Positions 56,624-64,000 of a DNA stretch of 64,000 bases are shown here, one piece after another (position 1 is the stretch's first letter; the number at the start of each line of letters is the position of its first letter). The position numbers and the translations under genes were made by a program. Under the pieces are notes generated by a model. The model made no database searches and had not been told where the DNA came from. It saw nothing but the letters and a program-made list of their open reading frames with translations. The DNA is from Actinopolymorpha sp. NPDC004070 (GTDB lineage Bacteria; Actinomycetota; Actinomycetes; Propionibacteriales; Actinopolymorphaceae), in contig NZ_JBEXMJ010000001.1 of assembly GCF_040610475.1 (NCBI RefSeq), positions 558,001 to 622,000 on the forward strand, given 5' to 3'.

Positions 56624-57328
56624 TCAGTCGGCGGGCGACTCGTCCTCGACGTGGGCGCCCTCGGGCTCCTCGGCCGCGGCCGCCTTGACCACCGCCTCCA
56701 GCTTCGACCGGGCGCCGAGCTTCTCCAGCACCTTCCGCACGTGGCTGCGCACGGTGGGGTAGGCGATGTTGAGCCGGGCGGAGATCTCCCGGTTGTCCAG
56801 GCCCTTGGACATCATCGCGAGGATCTCGCGTTCGCGGGTGGTGAGGCTGGCCAGTGCCTGCGCCCGGTCGCTGCGTTCGCGGGTCGCCTCGCGGCTGCGG
56901 GTGAGGAGCTCGTGCAGCTTGGACGCGGGAATGAGCATCTCGCCGGCCGCCGCCCGGAGCACCGCGTCCACGATCTCCTTACCGCTCGCGGTCTTGATGA
57001 GGTAGCCGGACGCCCCGGCCTCGATCGCGGCGATCATCGCCTGGTCGCTGTCGTCGGCGCTGACGAACACCACGGCCGCCTCGGGCCGGTGCCGGCGGAT
57101 ACCCGCGGCGGCGTCCACGCCGCTGCCGTCGGGGAGCCAGAAGTCCAGGACGGCGACGTCGATGCGTTCCTGCTCGGCCGAACGGACCGCATCGGCGACC
57201 GTCGGCGCCCAGCCCTGCACGTGCAGGTCGGGGTGTTCGTCGAGCAACGCGCACATGCCTTCCGCGACGACCTGGTGGTCTTCGACGATGAGGACCTGAA
57301 CGGTCCCGGACGCGGGCTCGGCGTTCAC
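56624..57328 (-). CDS. NarL/LuxR-family response regulator
   Basis: 234 residues. Receiver: VLIVEDHQVVAEGMCALL, phospho-acceptor D62 (VLDFWLPDGSG), conserved Ser/Thr (FVSADDS) and Lys (GYLIKTASG). Output: LuxR HTH LTTREREILAMMSKGLDNREISARLNIAYPTVRSHVRKVLEKLGARSKLEAV. GTG 57328 gives the compact protein. It lies about 80 bp downstream of the sensor-kinase gene on the same strand and is its likely cognate partner. The target genes may be the polysaccharide genes upstream in the same cluster; that is inference. Confidence 0.92.
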   Translation of the reverse strand: MNAEPASGTVQVLIVEDHQVVAEGMCALLDEHPDLHVQGWAPTVADAVRSAEQERIDVAVLDFWLPDGSGVDAAAGIRRHRPEAAVVFVSADDSDQAMIAAIEAGASGYLIKTASGKEIVDAVLRAAAGEMLIPASKLHELLTRSREATRERSDRAQALASLTTREREILAMMSKGLDNREISARLNIAYPTVRSHVRKVLEKLGARSKLEAVVKAAAAEEPEGAHVEDESPAD

Positions 57329-57407
57329 CGGCCGTACCCGGGCCGGGCGCACTCCGGGGCGCACTTTCGGGCACACCTGCCGGCACCCGTTGTTCGCGGC
57401 TTCGCGC

Positions 57408-59321
57408 TCACTGGTCGCCTCCGGTCATTCCCGCTTCCCGCGGGACCCAGAACTCCACGGTAGTCCCGGACCCGGGCGCGCTCTCCACCCGGCACCAGCC
57501 GCCGGCGATCTCGGCACGGTCGCGCATCAGGGTTAGTCCCAGATGCCCCGCTTTGGACTCGGTTTCGAGGGGGTTGTAGCCCACTCCGTTGTCGATGATC
57601 TCCACGAGGACGCCGTCCTCGACGTCGGAGAGCCGTACCCGCAGCTCGCTGGCCTGGGCGTGTTTGCGTACGTTCATCAACGCCTCCTGGGCGATCCGAT
57701 AGATCAGCACCCGGGTCTCCTGCGGCGGCTCCACCTCCATCCGGCTCTCCAGTACGCACCGCAGGCTGGTCTCGGCGCGCAGCTGCTCGAGGTAGACGTT
57801 CACCGCCGCCATCAGGCCCTCCTGTTCGAGGGCGGGCGGGCGGAAGTCGAAGATCATCCGGCGGAGCCGGTCGGCGGCCAGCCGGATCGTCTCCTCCAGC
57901 TTGGTCAGCACCCGCAGGTCCTCGGGGTCACGCAGCCTGCGGCGCAGCTGCTGCAGGCGCAGCGCCGCCGCGGTGATCACCTGCAGGCTGTCGTCGTGGA
58001 TGCCGGCGGCGATCCGCAGCCGTTCGCGTTCCTGCGCTCCCACGAGGTCGACCAGGACGTGCCGGTGTTCCTGCCCGGCCGCGCGCAGGGCCTCCACACT
58101 GCGTTCGAGGACCGCGCGCGAGCCCGCCGACTCGGTCATGTCCCGGACGGTGAGGATCACCCGCGGGCCGTCCTCGGTACGGATCCAGGCGATGCTCACG
58201 TCGGCGGGGAAGTCGGTGCCGTCCCGGCGCCGCCCGGTCAGCTCCATCCCCTCCGGTGCCCGGGGCTCACCGGCCCGGTGCGGGGGCACGTCGGTCTCCC
58301 GGCGGTAGATCGTCACCGGGTGGTCGGGCAGGAGTACGTCCACCGACTGGTCCACCAGGTCCTCGCGGGCGAAGCCGAATATCTGCTCCGCCGCCGCGCT
58401 CACCAACCGGATCACTCCGGAGCTGTCCACGATGAGGGTGGCGTCCGGTGAGGACTCGAACAGCTGCTGGTACTGCGCCTCGGCCAGGCTGAGGTCGGTG
58501 ATGTCGCGCAGGAACACCGCGACGCCGCGATGTCCGTGCGCCATCGGACTGGCCGACACCTCCACCCGGAAGGTGTTGCCGTCCTTGCGCCGCCCGGACG
58601 CGGTGAAGTGCACCTCCGCCTGCTCCTCACCGCCGCCGCGGCCGAGCAGCCGGTGGATCACCTCGTCGGCGGGCTCGCCGTACCCCGACGCCGGTACGAG
58701 CTTGGTGATCGGCTCGCCGACGACCTCCATCCGGCGGTAGCCGAAGAGCTCCTGGACGCGTGCGTTGACGGTCTCGATGGTTCCGTCCGGACCGACCAGG
58801 ACAGCCGCCGCACCGACCCGGTCCAGCAACTGGCGCAGGGTGTTGGCGTTCTGCAGGGTGGCCGCGCCGGTACGCCGCTCGTTCTCCAGGTTGCGGCGCA
58901 GCACCTGGATGCACTCGCGGGCCAGCGGAACGGAGATGCTCAGCTGGCCACGGGACGCCCTGGTGATCGCCTCCAGGATCTCCTCGTCGGGGATGCCCTT
59001 GACGAGATACCCGCTGGCGCCGGCCGCGAGCACGTCCACCGCGCTGCCCGGATCCTCGTACGCCGACAGCACGAGCACCGCGGTGGTGGGGCTGCCGTCC
59101 AGGATCGACCGCACGCTGGCCGGCGCCGTGCCGCCGGGCATCCGGACGTCGAGCACCACGACCCGCGGCCGGTCCCGCAGGGCGAGGCGTACGGCGTCGG
59201 GATGGCTCACCGCCTGCCCGACCAGCTCCAGGTTCGGCTGCATCGAGATCAGGTCGGCCAGCGCGTCGCGCAGCGCGCGGTCGTCGTCGGCGATGACGAC
59301 CCGGACGGACTGCTCAGCCAT
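57408..59321 (-). CDS. REC-PAS-PAS histidine kinase (HisKA_3 type)
   Basis: 637 residues, soluble. The N-terminus is a receiver domain (VVIADDDRALRDALADLISM, D58 in VVLDVRMPGG, Lys in GYLVKGIP), unusual at the front of a kinase. Two PAS domains follow (about 170-275 and 285-400; NARVQELFGYRRMEVVG; SAAAEQIFGFAREDLVD), then the dimerisation/H-box ERLRIAAGIHDDSLQVITA with H442 and the ATPase domain (AQEALMNVRKHA, VEIIDNGVGYN, GHLGLTLMRDRAEIAGG). No membrane helix: input is internal, e.g. redox or ligand via PAS, or phospho-input via REC. It overlaps the small upstream gene by eight bases and is followed by the LuxR regulator. Confidence 0.92.
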   Translation of the reverse strand: MAEQSVRVVIADDDRALRDALADLISMQPNLELVGQAVSHPDAVRLALRDRPRVVVLDVRMPGGTAPASVRSILDGSPTTAVLVLSAYEDPGSAVDVLAAGASGYLVKGIPDEEILEAITRASRGQLSISVPLARECIQVLRRNLENERRTGAATLQNANTLRQLLDRVGAAAVLVGPDGTIETVNARVQELFGYRRMEVVGEPITKLVPASGYGEPADEVIHRLLGRGGGEEQAEVHFTASGRRKDGNTFRVEVSASPMAHGHRGVAVFLRDITDLSLAEAQYQQLFESSPDATLIVDSSGVIRLVSAAAEQIFGFAREDLVDQSVDVLLPDHPVTIYRRETDVPPHRAGEPRAPEGMELTGRRRDGTDFPADVSIAWIRTEDGPRVILTVRDMTESAGSRAVLERSVEALRAAGQEHRHVLVDLVGAQERERLRIAAGIHDDSLQVITAAALRLQQLRRRLRDPEDLRVLTKLEETIRLAADRLRRMIFDFRPPALEQEGLMAAVNVYLEQLRAETSLRCVLESRMEVEPPQETRVLIYRIAQEALMNVRKHAQASELRVRLSDVEDGVLVEIIDNGVGYNPLETESKAGHLGLTLMRDRAEIAGGWCRVESAPGSGTTVEFWVPREAGMTGGDQ

Positions 59322-59757
59322 CGCGCCCCCCGAAGGACGCGATCGTGGCCTGCAGATCGGACCGGCTCAACCGGGTCGGCGTCCGCTCCCGCAGCCAGGG
59401 CAGCGCGGCGGACAGGGGCTCGATCAGGACGCGGTAGTTCTCCTCCTCGATCCGGTCACCCGCCGCCACCGCGGCGGCGGCGTCCCACGCGGCGGCCCAG
59501 AACGCCCACTCGGTGCGCTGGTGACGCTGGGCCGCGGCCATCGCATCCCGGCGGGCCTGGACCGCCGCGTCCAGGATCGCCCGGCGTTCGGCCGGGGTCG
59601 TCCCGTGCCCGAGCGAGGCCCACGCCAGCGCCCGCTCGGACCGGGACCGCCGCCGCCAGGCGGCCACCACCTCGTCGATCTGCGCCCCGTCGACGCGGTT
59701 GAGGTGCGAGATCAGGTGGAGTACCCCGCGTGTGTTGGGCCCGAAGACGTCGGTCAT
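59314..59757 (-). CDS. Small helical protein coupled to the histidine kinase
   Basis: 147 residues, unrecognised. Almost entirely alpha-helical by composition: VFGPNTRGVLHLISHLNRVDGAQIDEVVAAWRRRS, then ERRAILDAAVQARRDAMAAAQRHQRTEWAFWAAAWDAAAAVAAGDRIEEENYRVLIEPLSAALPWLRER. No membrane helix and no catalytic motif. Its stop overlaps the kinase start by eight bases, so it is translationally coupled and may modulate the kinase. Start ATG 59757. It is 48 bp after the Ig-like repeat protein on the same strand. Confidence 0.75.
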   Translation of the reverse strand: MTDVFGPNTRGVLHLISHLNRVDGAQIDEVVAAWRRRSRSERALAWASLGHGTTPAERRAILDAAVQARRDAMAAAQRHQRTEWAFWAAAWDAAAAVAAGDRIEEENYRVLIEPLSAALPWLRERTPTRLSRSDLQATIASFGGRDG

Positions 59758-59805
59758 GCCGACGCACCTCCCTCATGCCCGGTGCTGCTCGGGTCCTGCT
59801 CTCGG

Positions 59806-61233
59806 TCAGTACTTCAGGTCCGCGGGCAGCCGGTACCTCTTCTGCGGAGGCAACTGCACCTTGCCCTCGGACTTGTCGACCGTGACCGTGGCGGTTCCCG
59901 CGCCCTGGCTTCGCGCTCCGATGAGCTTGAAGACCACCTTGTTCTGGGCGTCCGCCGGGATCGTGTACGTGCCGGCGGCGAGCGCGGAACCCTTCTCGTT
60001 GACGCGGAACGCCGCGACGAGTTCACCCTGGACGAAGACGTGGACCGCCTCGTTCGGTGCGAAGCCCTTCGCGTAGAAGTTCAGCATCGTGCCCGGCAGC
60101 CCGCCCCAGGTGCTGGTGCGCACACTCGGCTGGTACTTCTGGGCGAGGAAGCCGGCCTTGGTGGAGGCACGGGACTGCTCACCCACGAAGACCAGCGACT
60201 GCCGGCCGAACAGGCCGTACGGCACCTTGAAGGCGACCCCGCCGATGGTGCCGTTGTCCGCGGCCCGCATCGTCATCACCGGTGTGCCGCCGGGGCTGTT
60301 GAAGTACCCGAGCACCCGCTCGTTCGGAGCGAAGCCCTTGCCGGTCAGGTTGATCGTCTTGTTGGCCCTGGCCGAGAACGGCTTGGTCAGCACCATGGGG
60401 TACTGCCGCAGCAGCTGGAACGGCGCCAGTGCGGTGGTCTTGCTCTTCGCACCCACCAGGATCACGGTGTTCGGGCCGACGGCGCCCACACCGACCCGCA
60501 GCGAGGCGTGGGACAGCCGGCCCGCCGGGTCGGCCCGCAGCATGGAGCTGGGGACGCCGCTGATCCGGCCCCAGTAGACCTTGATGGCCTCGTTGGGTGC
60601 GAAGCCCGCGGCGTTGACCTGCAGTTGCGTTCCCGGTGTCCCCACGTCGTCGCTGAGCGACATCAGCCCGACGCCGGACTGCGCGGCGAGCTGTGCCTTG
60701 GCCACCTTGGTCGTGCTGCCGACCTGCGCCAGGGTGACGGTCTGCTTGCCGCCCTGGTTGGCGATGCCCACCGGGTAGGTGAAGTTGGCGTTGACCACGC
60801 CGTCACGGTTGGCCCGCGCGGAGGCCACCACCCTGCCCTTGCCCGCCGCGGCGGCCGCCTTGGCCTTGCCCTTACCGGTGGCCTTGGACGGGCTCGTTCC
60901 GGTGGACAGCATCACGTCGACACGGGCGCCCTTGTCGAAGCCCGAGCCGTTGACGCCCACCTGGCCGCCCGGTTTGGCCAGCGCCGGGTTGAGTACCGCG
61001 ACCGGTCCGGCGCCGACGGGCACCTTGTGGCCGTTGAACCGTACGATCTTCGTCGGCTGGCGCACCTCGGGCACCTTGACCTCGGTGGTCCTGCCCGAGC
61101 CCTGTCCAGTGAGGTCGACGGCATCTCCCTTGCCGCCGGACGAAGGGAGGAAGGACCGTGCGATCGAGATGACGGCCAACGCGACGACCGTAACGACGAG
61201 GATCTGTTTCCAGGTCCATTTCGACATGTTCAT
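59806..61233 (-). CDS. Membrane-anchored protein with Ig-like GFAPNE repeats
   Basis: 475 residues. One N-terminal helix (ILVVTVVALAVISIARSFL, about 11-29) anchors it; the rest is extracytoplasmic. Four repeated beta domains each carry a signature like 'PGTQLQVNAAGFAPNEAIKVYW': GSGFDKGARVDV (near 97), AAGFAPNEAIKV (near 208), GKGFAPNERVLG (near 298) and AKGFAPNEAVHV (near 385). They resemble IPT/TIG or other immunoglobulin-like adhesion units. There is no LPxTG. Located directly downstream of the membrane glycosyltransferase, it could hold or organise the exported polysaccharide. Not a recognised named family. Confidence 0.8.
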   Translation of the reverse strand: MNMSKWTWKQILVVTVVALAVISIARSFLPSSGGKGDAVDLTGQGSGRTTEVKVPEVRQPTKIVRFNGHKVPVGAGPVAVLNPALAKPGGQVGVNGSGFDKGARVDVMLSTGTSPSKATGKGKAKAAAAAGKGRVVASARANRDGVVNANFTYPVGIANQGGKQTVTLAQVGSTTKVAKAQLAAQSGVGLMSLSDDVGTPGTQLQVNAAGFAPNEAIKVYWGRISGVPSSMLRADPAGRLSHASLRVGVGAVGPNTVILVGAKSKTTALAPFQLLRQYPMVLTKPFSARANKTINLTGKGFAPNERVLGYFNSPGGTPVMTMRAADNGTIGGVAFKVPYGLFGRQSLVFVGEQSRASTKAGFLAQKYQPSVRTSTWGGLPGTMLNFYAKGFAPNEAVHVFVQGELVAAFRVNEKGSALAAGTYTIPADAQNKVVFKLIGARSQGAGTATVTVDKSEGKVQLPPQKRYRLPADLKY

Positions 61234-61277
61234 CGTTCACTCCCGTTTCACCCAGCGCCCCCCAGCAGGGCGGGTGG

Positions 61278-62879
61278 TCACTTGACGATCCGGTAGACGG
61301 ACAGGTGGATGTTGCCTCGGTTGAGGTCCCACACGCGTTCGCCGTGCTGGTCGATCGCGTCGAGCATCCACTGCTCCTGGCCACCGGTGTTGTTGCGTTC
61401 CATGGCCTGTCGCATCTTGTTCGACATGACGATGTAGTCGATGTTCGCCCAGTTCTTGCGGAACAACTTGTCGCGGACGGCGGGGTCCGAGGCCGCCTTG
61501 AAGTGTGAGTGCGCGCGCGGGAAGTACGGCGGCTTGTCGTGCAGCGTGGTCCAGATGTCGTCGTCGATGATGATCCGGGCGTTCGCCGGAATGTTGGCGC
61601 GCACCCACTCCACCTGCCGGGTCTGCAGCGGCGTGACCTGCAGGTGGTACAGGTCGTGGACCTGGATCTGTCCCTGGGTGTTGTGGGAGAGGAAGTACCC
61701 ACCCGGGATCACCAGGGCGGCGGCCACGATGCAGCTGGTCGCGGCCACCTGCAGGGGCCGTGGGACCGACTTCATCAGCGTGCCGAACACCAGCCCGGCG
61801 TTCATCGCCAGCACCGGGATCATCGGCACGATGTAGAAGTCCAGCAGCACGCTCCCGCGCGCCATGTAGACGCCGTAGCCGAGCGCCATCAGCCCGGCGA
61901 CGAGGTAGCCGGTGCGGGACTTGTCCTGTGACCACAGGATCAGCACGACCACGACCGCGATCAACCCGCCGATGAGGATGATCGAGTCGCGTGACATCCA
62001 GGAGTTCTCCAGCAGCCGGACGAACAGCTCCCGGCCGGAGATGCCGGTCCGGTTGGACTGCCACCAGATCGTGTACAGCAAGGACACGTGCTTGGCCTGC
62101 GGGGCGTTCAGGTCGAAGTTCATCCCGCTCGGCAGCAGTTCGTTGCGCAGTGCGGCGAACAGCAGGTAGAAGCCGACCGGTATGCCGGCCCCGAACCACC
62201 AGAAGCTGGTCTGGAACCTTCGGCTGCGGCTGTCCTTGGAGTACTTGTGCGCCATGTAGGCGAGTGCGGGAAGGAAGAAGACCGCGTTCTCCTTGGTGAC
62301 CATCGCCAGGCCGAACGCCAGCCCCGCCGAGATCGCGGTCACCACCCGGTCGCCGTTGCGGGCGATGAGATACACCGCCAGCAGCACCCAGACCACCATC
62401 AGGTTGTCCAGCAGGACCTGGCGCTGGTAGTAGACCGCGAGCGGGGAGAAGTTGAAGATGAAGCAGGCGAAGAACGCCCCGGCCGAGCTGTTGCAGAACC
62501 TCCGCACTATCCCGAACAACAGCCCGGTGCTGATCACGTGCGCGACCACCATCAGCACCCGCATCGTGTTGATCGGGTTGCCGAACGCCTCGAACTGGTT
62601 GGGCAGCACGTTGGCCCAGGCCGCCATCACCAGCCAGCCGAAGGGCGCGTGGTCGTAGAAGTAGGTGTACGGCGACAGGGCGGCCTCGCGCAGCACCGCC
62701 CACGCCTGCTGGGTGTAGATGCCCTCGTCGGTGATGTACAGCGGATAGAGGAACGTGTGGTAGGCGTGCGTGATCGCCCCGCTCAGCAGGGAGATCAGCA
62801 GCAACAGGTTGGGCCGCTGCCGCATCCGTTCCCCGAGCGCGGGGTTGGGAGTCGCCGTAGCGACGTCAGCTGCTGCCAC
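61278..62879 (-). CDS. GT39/PMT-type membrane glycosyltransferase
   Basis: 533 residues with about 11-12 membrane helices. The first extracytoplasmic loop holds the acidic LYITDEGIYTQQAW (near 43-56) and YFYDHAPFGW, the pattern of polyprenyl-phosphate-sugar dependent GT-C enzymes (ArnT/PMT/GT39). A soluble C-terminal region of about 120 residues follows (RIIIDDDIWTTLHDKPPYFPR... NLNRGNIHLSVYRIVK). It would transfer a sugar from a lipid carrier on the outer face. GTG 62879 overlaps the GT2 stop by 14 bases, so the two are coupled. Acceptor and sugar are unknown. Confidence 0.82.
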   Translation of the reverse strand: MAAADVATATPNPALGERMRQRPNLLLLISLLSGAITHAYHTFLYPLYITDEGIYTQQAWAVLREAALSPYTYFYDHAPFGWLVMAAWANVLPNQFEAFGNPINTMRVLMVVAHVISTGLLFGIVRRFCNSSAGAFFACFIFNFSPLAVYYQRQVLLDNLMVVWVLLAVYLIARNGDRVVTAISAGLAFGLAMVTKENAVFFLPALAYMAHKYSKDSRSRRFQTSFWWFGAGIPVGFYLLFAALRNELLPSGMNFDLNAPQAKHVSLLYTIWWQSNRTGISGRELFVRLLENSWMSRDSIILIGGLIAVVVVLILWSQDKSRTGYLVAGLMALGYGVYMARGSVLLDFYIVPMIPVLAMNAGLVFGTLMKSVPRPLQVAATSCIVAAALVIPGGYFLSHNTQGQIQVHDLYHLQVTPLQTRQVEWVRANIPANARIIIDDDIWTTLHDKPPYFPRAHSHFKAASDPAVRDKLFRKNWANIDYIVMSNKMRQAMERNNTGGQEQWMLDAIDQHGERVWDLNRGNIHLSVYRIVK

Positions 62880-64000
62880 TGCGCATCGCCTTTCTCGGGC
62901 TGTCGACGGTCGGCACGCCGGCGGTCCGGGCGGCGCCCGGGTCACGCGAGCCCCGGACCGCGCGGGGGTTGCCGAACGCGTCCGCTGTCCCGGCGGGCCG
63001 GGTCCGTTCCGGAGCGGCGCCGCGGTGGGCGCCGACGTGCTGGGTCTTCTCCCAGTCCCCGCGTCCGGCCAGCTGGCGGCGCAGTGCCCGTAGCGAGGCG
63101 TAGGCCATCACGAACTGGTACGGAATCCAGGTGAGGGCCATCTTCACCGCCAGTCCCGGGCTCGGCTTCATGCCGTGTGCCTCGGTGAACTCGTGCAGAC
63201 CGACCACCGCGGTGAGGAAGTGCGCGGCCAGCAGCAGAACCGGCAGGAAGGACAGCAGTGCCACCCCGACCGGCGCGTGCAGGAAGAGCATCATCCCGAC
63301 CGCGAGCGGGGTGTAGACGCCGAGCATGGCCTGGGCGTACGGGAAGGCCAGCGTGTAGCAGGCAAGGAAGCGTTGACGCCGGGTAGGCAGCTTCTTCCAG
63401 GTGCCCTTGCGCAGCGTCTGCATGAACCCCTGGTTCCAGCGGGTGCGCTGCCGGACGAAGCTGCTGAGCGTCGGGGGAGTCTCCTCCTTGGTGACGTACC
63501 TGTCGTCGTAGATCACCCGGATCGGCTCGCCCATCGCACAGACCCGCAGGCCGATGTCGGCGTCCTCGGTGAGGTTGGTCTCGTCCCAGCCGCCGAGGTA
63601 CTCCATCAGCTTCCGGTTGAAGAAACAGGTGTTGCCGCCGAGCGGGATGGAACCGTGCTTCGCGTGGTGGTGCAGGCGGCTCTTGAACCAGAAGAAGTAC
63701 TCCAGCACGTTGAACGTCGAGTACCAGTTCGAGCTGTAGTTCATCAGCTGCACGCCGGACTGCACCACGTTGACCCGTTCGCGCACCATCACGGTGTTGA
63801 CCACCCGGAGGATGTCCGGGTGCATCTCGTCCTCGGCGTCGAAGATCGTCAGCACGTCGCCGCGTGCCTGCCGCAGCGCGCAGTTGAGACCGTGCGGCTT
63901 GTTGATCGGCTGGTCGTCGAAGACCACGAGCGAGGCGTTGTCGATGCCCTCGTAGCGCAGTTCCTCGATCTTGGCCTCGACGGCCGCGATGGTTCCGGTG
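62866..64000 (-). CDS. Processive GT2 synthase, partial (5' end outside window)
   Basis: At least 378 residues; the N-terminus continues past the right edge. Cellulose/hyaluronan-synthase-like motifs: GLNCALRQARGDVLTIFDAEDEMHPD (DxD, donor binding), GNTCFFNRKLMEYLGGWDETNLTEDADIGLR (TED catalytic base) and QRTRWNQGFMQT (the Q/R-x-x-RW acceptor motif). Two or more C-terminal helices (AQAMLGVYTPLAVGMMLFL, VALLSFLPVLLLAAHFLTAVV, near the middle) follow, then a basic, Arg/Gly-rich cytoplasmic tail. Builds a beta-linked extracellular polysaccharide at the membrane. First visible gene of the operon that continues into GT39 and the Ig-like protein. Confidence 0.88.
   Translation of the reverse strand, partial: TGTIAAVEAKIEELRYEGIDNASLVVFDDQPINKPHGLNCALRQARGDVLTIFDAEDEMHPDILRVVNTVMVRERVNVVQSGVQLMNYSSNWYSTFNVLEYFFWFKSRLHHHAKHGSIPLGGNTCFFNRKLMEYLGGWDETNLTEDADIGLRVCAMGEPIRVIYDDRYVTKEETPPTLSSFVRQRTRWNQGFMQTLRKGTWKKLPTRRQRFLACYTLAFPYAQAMLGVYTPLAVGMMLFLHAPVGVALLSFLPVLLLAAHFLTAVVGLHEFTEAHGMKPSPGLAVKMALTWIPYQFVMAYASLRALRRQLAGRGDWEKTQHVGAHRGAAPERTRPAGTADAFGNPRAVRGSRDPGAARTAGVPTVDSPRKAMRSGSS

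Overview
The window is a GC-rich (visibly about 70-75% G+C) chromosomal segment from an actinomycete. Support for this: frequent GTG starts, ATGA/GTGA overlaps, a WhiB protein, F420 biosynthesis genes (fbiA/fbiB), MtrA-MtrB-LpqB, a long-form HPF and a SecA. From memory, the order galactose/mannose genes - fbiB - fbiA - whiB - metallopeptidase/DUF3499 - manB - SIS protein - manA - ahcY - mtrA - mtrB - lpqB - comF - hpf - secA - Rv3235-like matches the Rv3240c-Rv3268 neighbourhood of Mycobacterium tuberculosis and the corresponding Streptomyces locus. Gene content (no mycolate genes, DUF5719 protein, WS/DGAT) fits a Propionibacteriales-type organism such as Actinopolymorpha, but genus is a guess.

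Layout. 0.5-7.3 kb: a small orphan ORF, an epimerase/acetoacetyl-CoA ligase pair, a truncated adenylation-domain protein, mannose-1-P guanylyltransferase and an AlkA-like glycosylase. 7.3-9.5 kb: F420 genes fbiA-fbiB on the minus strand. 9.5-11.4 kb: a four-TM membrane protein with a long Tyr/Gln/Gly repeat tail. 11.5-17.2 kb: whiB behind a promoter and long leader, then a large glycosyltransferase and its DUF5719 partner. 17.2-22.4 kb: mannose metabolism (manB, Trm112-like, SIS protein, manA) behind a metallopeptidase-like gene and DUF3499. 22.4-27.0 kb: a fumarase/aspartase-superfamily lyase, a CDF transporter, an unusual split MerR regulator, ahcY. 27.1-34.9 kb: RDD and SpoIIM-like proteins, and a five-gene minus-strand operon (membrane protein, DUF4129, DUF4350, MoxR, DUF58). 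35-47.9 kb: mtrA-mtrB-lpqB-comF (comF frameshifted), hpf, a pseudo-receiver, a YcaQ-type glycosylase, a double GNAT, secA. 48.2-53.3 kb: Rv3235-like, LysM, a conserved unknown, a small excisionase/BldC-like HTH protein, an SAF (CpaB/RcpC-like) protein and a CpaE-like ATPase. 53.4-56.6 kb: WS/DGAT acyltransferase, patatin-like lipase, DUF6912. 56.6-64 kb: a LuxR response regulator, a REC-PAS-PAS histidine kinase, a small partner, then a membrane-anchored Ig-like repeat protein, a GT39-type membrane glycosyltransferase and a processive GT2 synthase cut by the right edge; together these look like a regulated cell-surface polysaccharide module.

The most noteworthy observations are: (1) 10-bp-period TTTGCTT direct repeats in three promoter regions around a small BldC/excisionase-like HTH gene, suggesting an uncharacterised regulon; (2) a comF gene broken by an exact 8-bp tandem duplication whose removal restores the whole reading frame; (3) a FUS-like YGQ/YDQ low-complexity tail on a bacterial membrane protein; (4) a MerR regulator with about 50 proline-rich residues inserted into its DNA-binding domain; (5) a shrunken nitroreductase domain on FbiB; (6) a structured leader in front of whiB. 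No rRNA, tRNA, CRISPR array, insertion sequence or prophage was seen.
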